From: a virus
DNA: 20,886 nucleotides
Direction: 5' to 3' (one strand)
Virus record (IMG/VR): IMGVR_UViG_3300034355_001151
Coordinates: 1-20,886 of that record
Shown here: in pieces, positions 18,483 through 20,886 of the stretch
Numbering within the stretch: position 1 is the stretch's first letter
Layout: every line of letters starts with the position of its first letter
Made by a program: the position numbers and the translations under genes
The notes under the pieces: generated by a model
What the model was told of the DNA's origin: nothing
Database searches by the model: none
What the model saw: the letters and a program-made list of their open reading frames with translations, nothing else

Positions 18483-19042
18483 TATACGAATCCTTCATCG
18501 CGATATTGTTCATCATCCAATCCTTGCTCGTAAGCAGAATCCAATTCAGCGACATCAATTGTTTTATCTTCAAATTCAATACTTCCTGTTTTGATTTCGG
18601 AAATCAAACGCTTAGGAATAGTAATCTCAACCAACCAAACGGGTTGATTGACAATTCTTGCTTTATGAGTACCCGGTCGATAATCACTGGGTGTATTGAT
18701 CTTAACTGGCACCTTCATGTCGGTTTTCTTGAATTTTACTTCGCAATCAAATGGCAATAATCTACGCGCACCTCTTGGATCAGGCATAAGATTTTCCGGC
18801 CACATGAAGATGCAAGATATTCTATACTTTGAGACAACTGGCCCGGAAACTAATTCGCCTATTTCCCAATTTTTAAACGCATATAGATCAAGCTCGTCCA
18901 ATACTCGTTCAAAATCAAGCAAAGATACCAATGAACTATCGCTATAATAGATATTCTTGATATTCTCAGAAATTTGCCAGAAGTCCTGTGCCGATCTAAA
19001 AATAAAACTGTCTATTGATTTTTCCATAGACGTATTTATCAT
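18482..19042 (-). CDS. Conserved-type phage protein, about 186 aa, start uncertain
   Basis: Recognisable stretches include LLDFERVLDELDLYAFKNWE, then FMWPENLMPDPRGARRLLPF and GTHKARIVNQPVWLVEITIP; probably a mixed alpha/beta structural or morphogenesis protein of T4-like phages (inference). Start choices are ATG at 19042 (MINTSMEKS), ATG at 19027 or an upstream TTG at 19108 that would add a hydrophobic leader (LTFLLLILCSLM). None has a good ribosome-binding site. GATAAATA at 19033-19040 lies right at the start region. Overlaps the 18482 start by 1 nt (TAATG). Confidence 0.7.
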   Translation of the reverse strand: MINTSMEKSIDSFIFRSAQDFWQISENIKNIYYSDSSLVSLLDFERVLDELDLYAFKNWEIGELVSGPVVSKYRISCIFMWPENLMPDPRGARRLLPFDCEVKFKKTDMKVPVKINTPSDYRPGTHKARIVNQPVWLVEITIPKRLISEIKTGSIEFEDKTIDVAELDSAYEQGLDDEQYRDEGFV

Positions 19043-19208
19043 TTCAAATTGATATTGCATCAAAGAACATAGAATCAATAAGAGGAATGTTAGCCCAGTA
19101 TTTAGCAAATTTCTATTCAGTTTAAGTATAGTGTTTTGGTTGAGTGAGTTATCGTAAATAATTTTGCGGGTACATGATGTATCCGTTTTTTACAAAAGGA
19201 GAACTGTT

Positions 19209-19943
19209 TTGAGTAAGAATCGCGCAATAAAGCTTCAGAAGAAGTATTCCGAAATTGACAATGTAGTAAGTATTGACACCGCCCACAAGCACCACAGTCA
19301 TAAAAAAATTGAGATCATTCCTAGAACTCGCAATCAAGAAAAATTAGTGCTAGCGTTGGCCGATGTTGAACAACACGTAGTAATCGCAACTGGTCCGGCT
19401 GGTTCGGGTAAGACCTACTTATGCCTATTGAGAGCTATTCAAGCGTTACGCAACAATGAATGCAAACGTATTATGATGGTTAGGCCCGCTGTCGCAGTTG
19501 ATAACGAAAGTCATGGATTTTTACCGGGAGATTTAAATCAAAAACTTGAACCATGGTGTTTACCACTATTAGATATCTTGTATGAGTTTTATAAACCTCA
19601 TGAAGTGAATAAGATGATTGCCGATAAAATCATTGAATTAACGCCATTGGGTATGGTTCGTGGCAGAACATTCAAGGATGTTTTTTTGATTGCCGATGAA
19701 ATGCAAAACAGTTCTCAAACCCAAATGCTCGGATTGTTGACGAGAATCGGTGACAATTCAAAATTTGTAATTACAGGGGATGAGGCGCAAACGGACCGTA
19801 AAAAATGCATCAACGGTCTGACCGATTTGGTCAATAGATTGAATCATTCACCCATCAGAGGTATGACCACAGTTGAGTTCACGATCAAAGATGTTCAGAG
19901 ACATTCATTGATTGGACCAATCATTGATTTGTACGATATGTAA
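19209..19943 (+). CDS. phoH: PhoH-family ATPase, 244 aa
   Basis: P-loop ATPase: Walker A GPAGSGKT (62-69), VRPAVAVDNESHGFLPGDLN, Walker B FLIADEMQN (159-167) and TGDEAQTD (189-196), the full PhoH-core signature. PhoH proteins are common in phages infecting marine and other Gram-negative bacteria; a role in RNA/phosphate metabolism or RNA helicase activity has been proposed. The start is TTG at 19209 (LSKNRAIKLQ) because AGGAG lies 7-8 nt before it; an upstream TTG at 19164 lacks such a site. Only plus-strand gene in the window, divergent from the 19042 gene and convergent with the methyltransferase. Confidence 0.93.
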   Translation: MSKNRAIKLQKKYSEIDNVVSIDTAHKHHSHKKIEIIPRTRNQEKLVLALADVEQHVVIATGPAGSGKTYLCLLRAIQALRNNECKRIMMVRPAVAVDNESHGFLPGDLNQKLEPWCLPLLDILYEFYKPHEVNKMIADKIIELTPLGMVRGRTFKDVFLIADEMQNSSQTQMLGLLTRIGDNSKFVITGDEAQTDRKKCINGLTDLVNRLNHSPIRGMTTVEFTIKDVQRHSLIGPIIDLYDM

Positions 19944-19949
19944 TTTATA

Positions 19950-19980
19950 ATACCGGAGAGATATTGTGTCTCTCCGGTAT
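19950..19980. terminator. Hairpin terminator between phoH and the methyltransferase
   Basis: 12-bp perfect stem ATACCGGAGAGA / TCTCTCCGGTAT with a 7-nt loop, followed by ATTCTTTTTA on the plus strand, so it best terminates phoH. On the minus strand only an A/T-mixed tract follows. Probably serves both convergent genes. Confidence 0.85.
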
Positions 19981-19993
19981 ATTCTTTTTATGG

Positions 19994-20886
19994 TTAAAGT
20001 ACAGTTATATTTTTAAGAGGGTTGATATAATTTCCTTCGGAACGCAATGTCACAAACTTCAAGTTATTTTCGGACATAATCAGTGATCGTATCTCACTAA
20101 GCTCACGTTCAGTGCCAAGAACATAATTAGCTTGTCTTCCAACACCCTTATTTGTTATTTCCATGTTATTATACAAATTACCAGATGCAGGAATAACCAA
20201 CTTTAGTTGCCCGTGATGACCGATGCTCTGATCACACCATAAACTTCTTCTATCGGATGCTCCGGAATAAAAAGTTTCAAAAATATGCGTGTCTGTTTTT
20301 TCTTTGGACCAATGATGTGAATTTATAGATGGCTCCGTTGATCCTGCAAACCAATTCACAGTCATTCTATGATTTTCGCATTTTTTCAAAAATTCAATAG
20401 ATTCTTCTGAAAATTGTTTGTTATTGGCAGGAATGTCATCCACGTGAAAATTCACGTCAAACTCTCCGCGAATGCTGGTAATACCAGAATATTTTCTTTT
20501 TATTAAATGAATTGCAGAAAATGTTCCGCCATTTCCGCCGACACCGGGAAAATGTTTTTTAACATCTGGATTAACATAAACTAAATCATTTGGTTGTATA
20601 TATTTCCATGCGCCTCTTTCTGAACGATTCATCCAAGTTGCAGGAATAATAAACAACATATGTCCGTTATCAGCAACCACGTCATTGCTCTTATCTAAGA
20701 AATTTACCCAAAGTGGCGCACCGATATTTCTTACTTTTCTTGATCTATTATAGGGTGGATTGCCCACCACGATGTCAAATTTCATATCTGTTTCCCATGT
20801 CAAAAAGTCGGCTCTGATGACATTCTTGAACCGGCCATGCAACATCATGCGATTAGTTGCCCATATTGCCTTATCAAGAACATATA
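19994..20886 (-). CDS. N6-adenine DNA methyltransferase, C-terminal part (5' end outside window)
   Basis: The reading frame is open to the window end (IWATNRMMLHGRFKNVI upstream of an internal ATG at 20848), so the N-terminal AdoMet-binding part lies outside. Visible is the catalytic motif IV in FDIVVGNPPYNRSR, typical of gamma/Eco57I-like N6-adenine methyltransferases that modify adenine in DNA. LFIIPATWMNRSERGAWKYI resembles motif VI-VIII. The C-terminal 150 residues (SINSHHWSKEKTDTHIFETF onward) would hold target recognition. It may protect the phage from restriction. Convergent to phoH. Confidence 0.9.
   Translation of the reverse strand, partial: YVLDKAIWATNRMMLHGRFKNVIRADFLTWETDMKFDIVVGNPPYNRSRKVRNIGAPLWVNFLDKSNDVVADNGHMLFIIPATWMNRSERGAWKYIQPNDLVYVNPDVKKHFPGVGGNGGTFSAIHLIKRKYSGITSIRGEFDVNFHVDDIPANNKQFSEESIEFLKKCENHRMTVNWFAGSTEPSINSHHWSKEKTDTHIFETFYSGASDRRSLWCDQSIGHHGQLKLVIPASGNLYNNMEITNKGVGRQANYVLGTERELSEIRSLIMSENNLKFVTLRSEGNYINPLKNITVL

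Noticed and set aside
19033-19040. GATAAATA as late promoter for the 19042-to-18482 gene
   Set aside because: It lies within or directly against the possible start codons, so the RNA would be leaderless or truncated. Kept only as a note under the gene.
1-20886. tRNA genes
   Set aside because: I looked for T-loop (GGTTCGAATCC-like) patterns with matching acceptor stems and saw none. A dedicated tRNA search would be decisive.

Overview
The window looks like a piece of a large T4-related (myovirus-type) phage genome that infects a Gram-negative host. The evidence is a dense array of short genes, nearly all on the minus strand and often overlapping by 1 to 4 nt; a PhoH-family ATPase; a holin and lipoprotein lysis group; phage-borne DnaJ and ClpA; a TATAAATA late-promoter motif; and two homing-endonuclease genes. 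Host and species cannot be fixed from the sequence. Most of the window is AT-rich, with one GC-richer patch around 5.5-6.2 kb.

Layout, in the minus-strand transcription direction (high to low coordinates). At 19.0-20.9 kb lie a partial N6-adenine methyltransferase (minus) and phoH (plus, the only plus-strand gene), converging on a shared hairpin terminator. At 16.9-19.0 kb are two conserved hypotheticals, a small protein, a holin and two overlapping lipoproteins. At 11.7-16.9 kb is a chaperone/unfoldase block: dnaJ, then clpA broken in two. At 9.3-11.6 kb are three small proteins, an HxGH nucleotidyltransferase and a glycosyltransferase. At 8.3-9.3 kb is an HNH homing-endonuclease cassette between two copies of the same terminator. 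From 1 to 8.2 kb there are about 25 small genes, mostly unknown, served by at least seven sigma70-like promoters, five of which are copies of one repeated cassette. Seven of these genes encode tandem 23-residue YwqK/MORN-like repeat proteins.

The main find is the fractured clpA. The upstream half ends exactly inside the first Walker A motif (GEPGCGK) and continues into a 30-residue intein N-fragment starting with Cys. The downstream half begins with a 130-residue intein C-fragment ending in HHN, then resumes ClpA at Thr, the next residue of the P-loop. Trans-splicing would give a 747-residue ClpA. Between the halves sits a 499-residue endonuclease with a Vsr-like catalytic region. The split lies very near the intein N-terminus, between blocks A and B, as in the atypical AceL-TerL class rather than in ordinary split inteins. 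The endonuclease ribosome-binding site is in one arm of a perfect 15-bp inverted repeat whose loop carries TATAAATA. This layout predicts translation only from late transcripts, as known for T4 I-TevI.

How the genes may work together (inference): the 1-8 kb genes are probably expressed early from host-type promoters. The 9-19 kb genes look like middle/late functions: lysis, chaperones, surface or nucleotide chemistry. ClpA keeps an IGF tripeptide suited to docking host ClpP and lies beside DnaJ, suggesting phage-directed unfolding or proteolysis. Two independent homing systems have entered this stretch.
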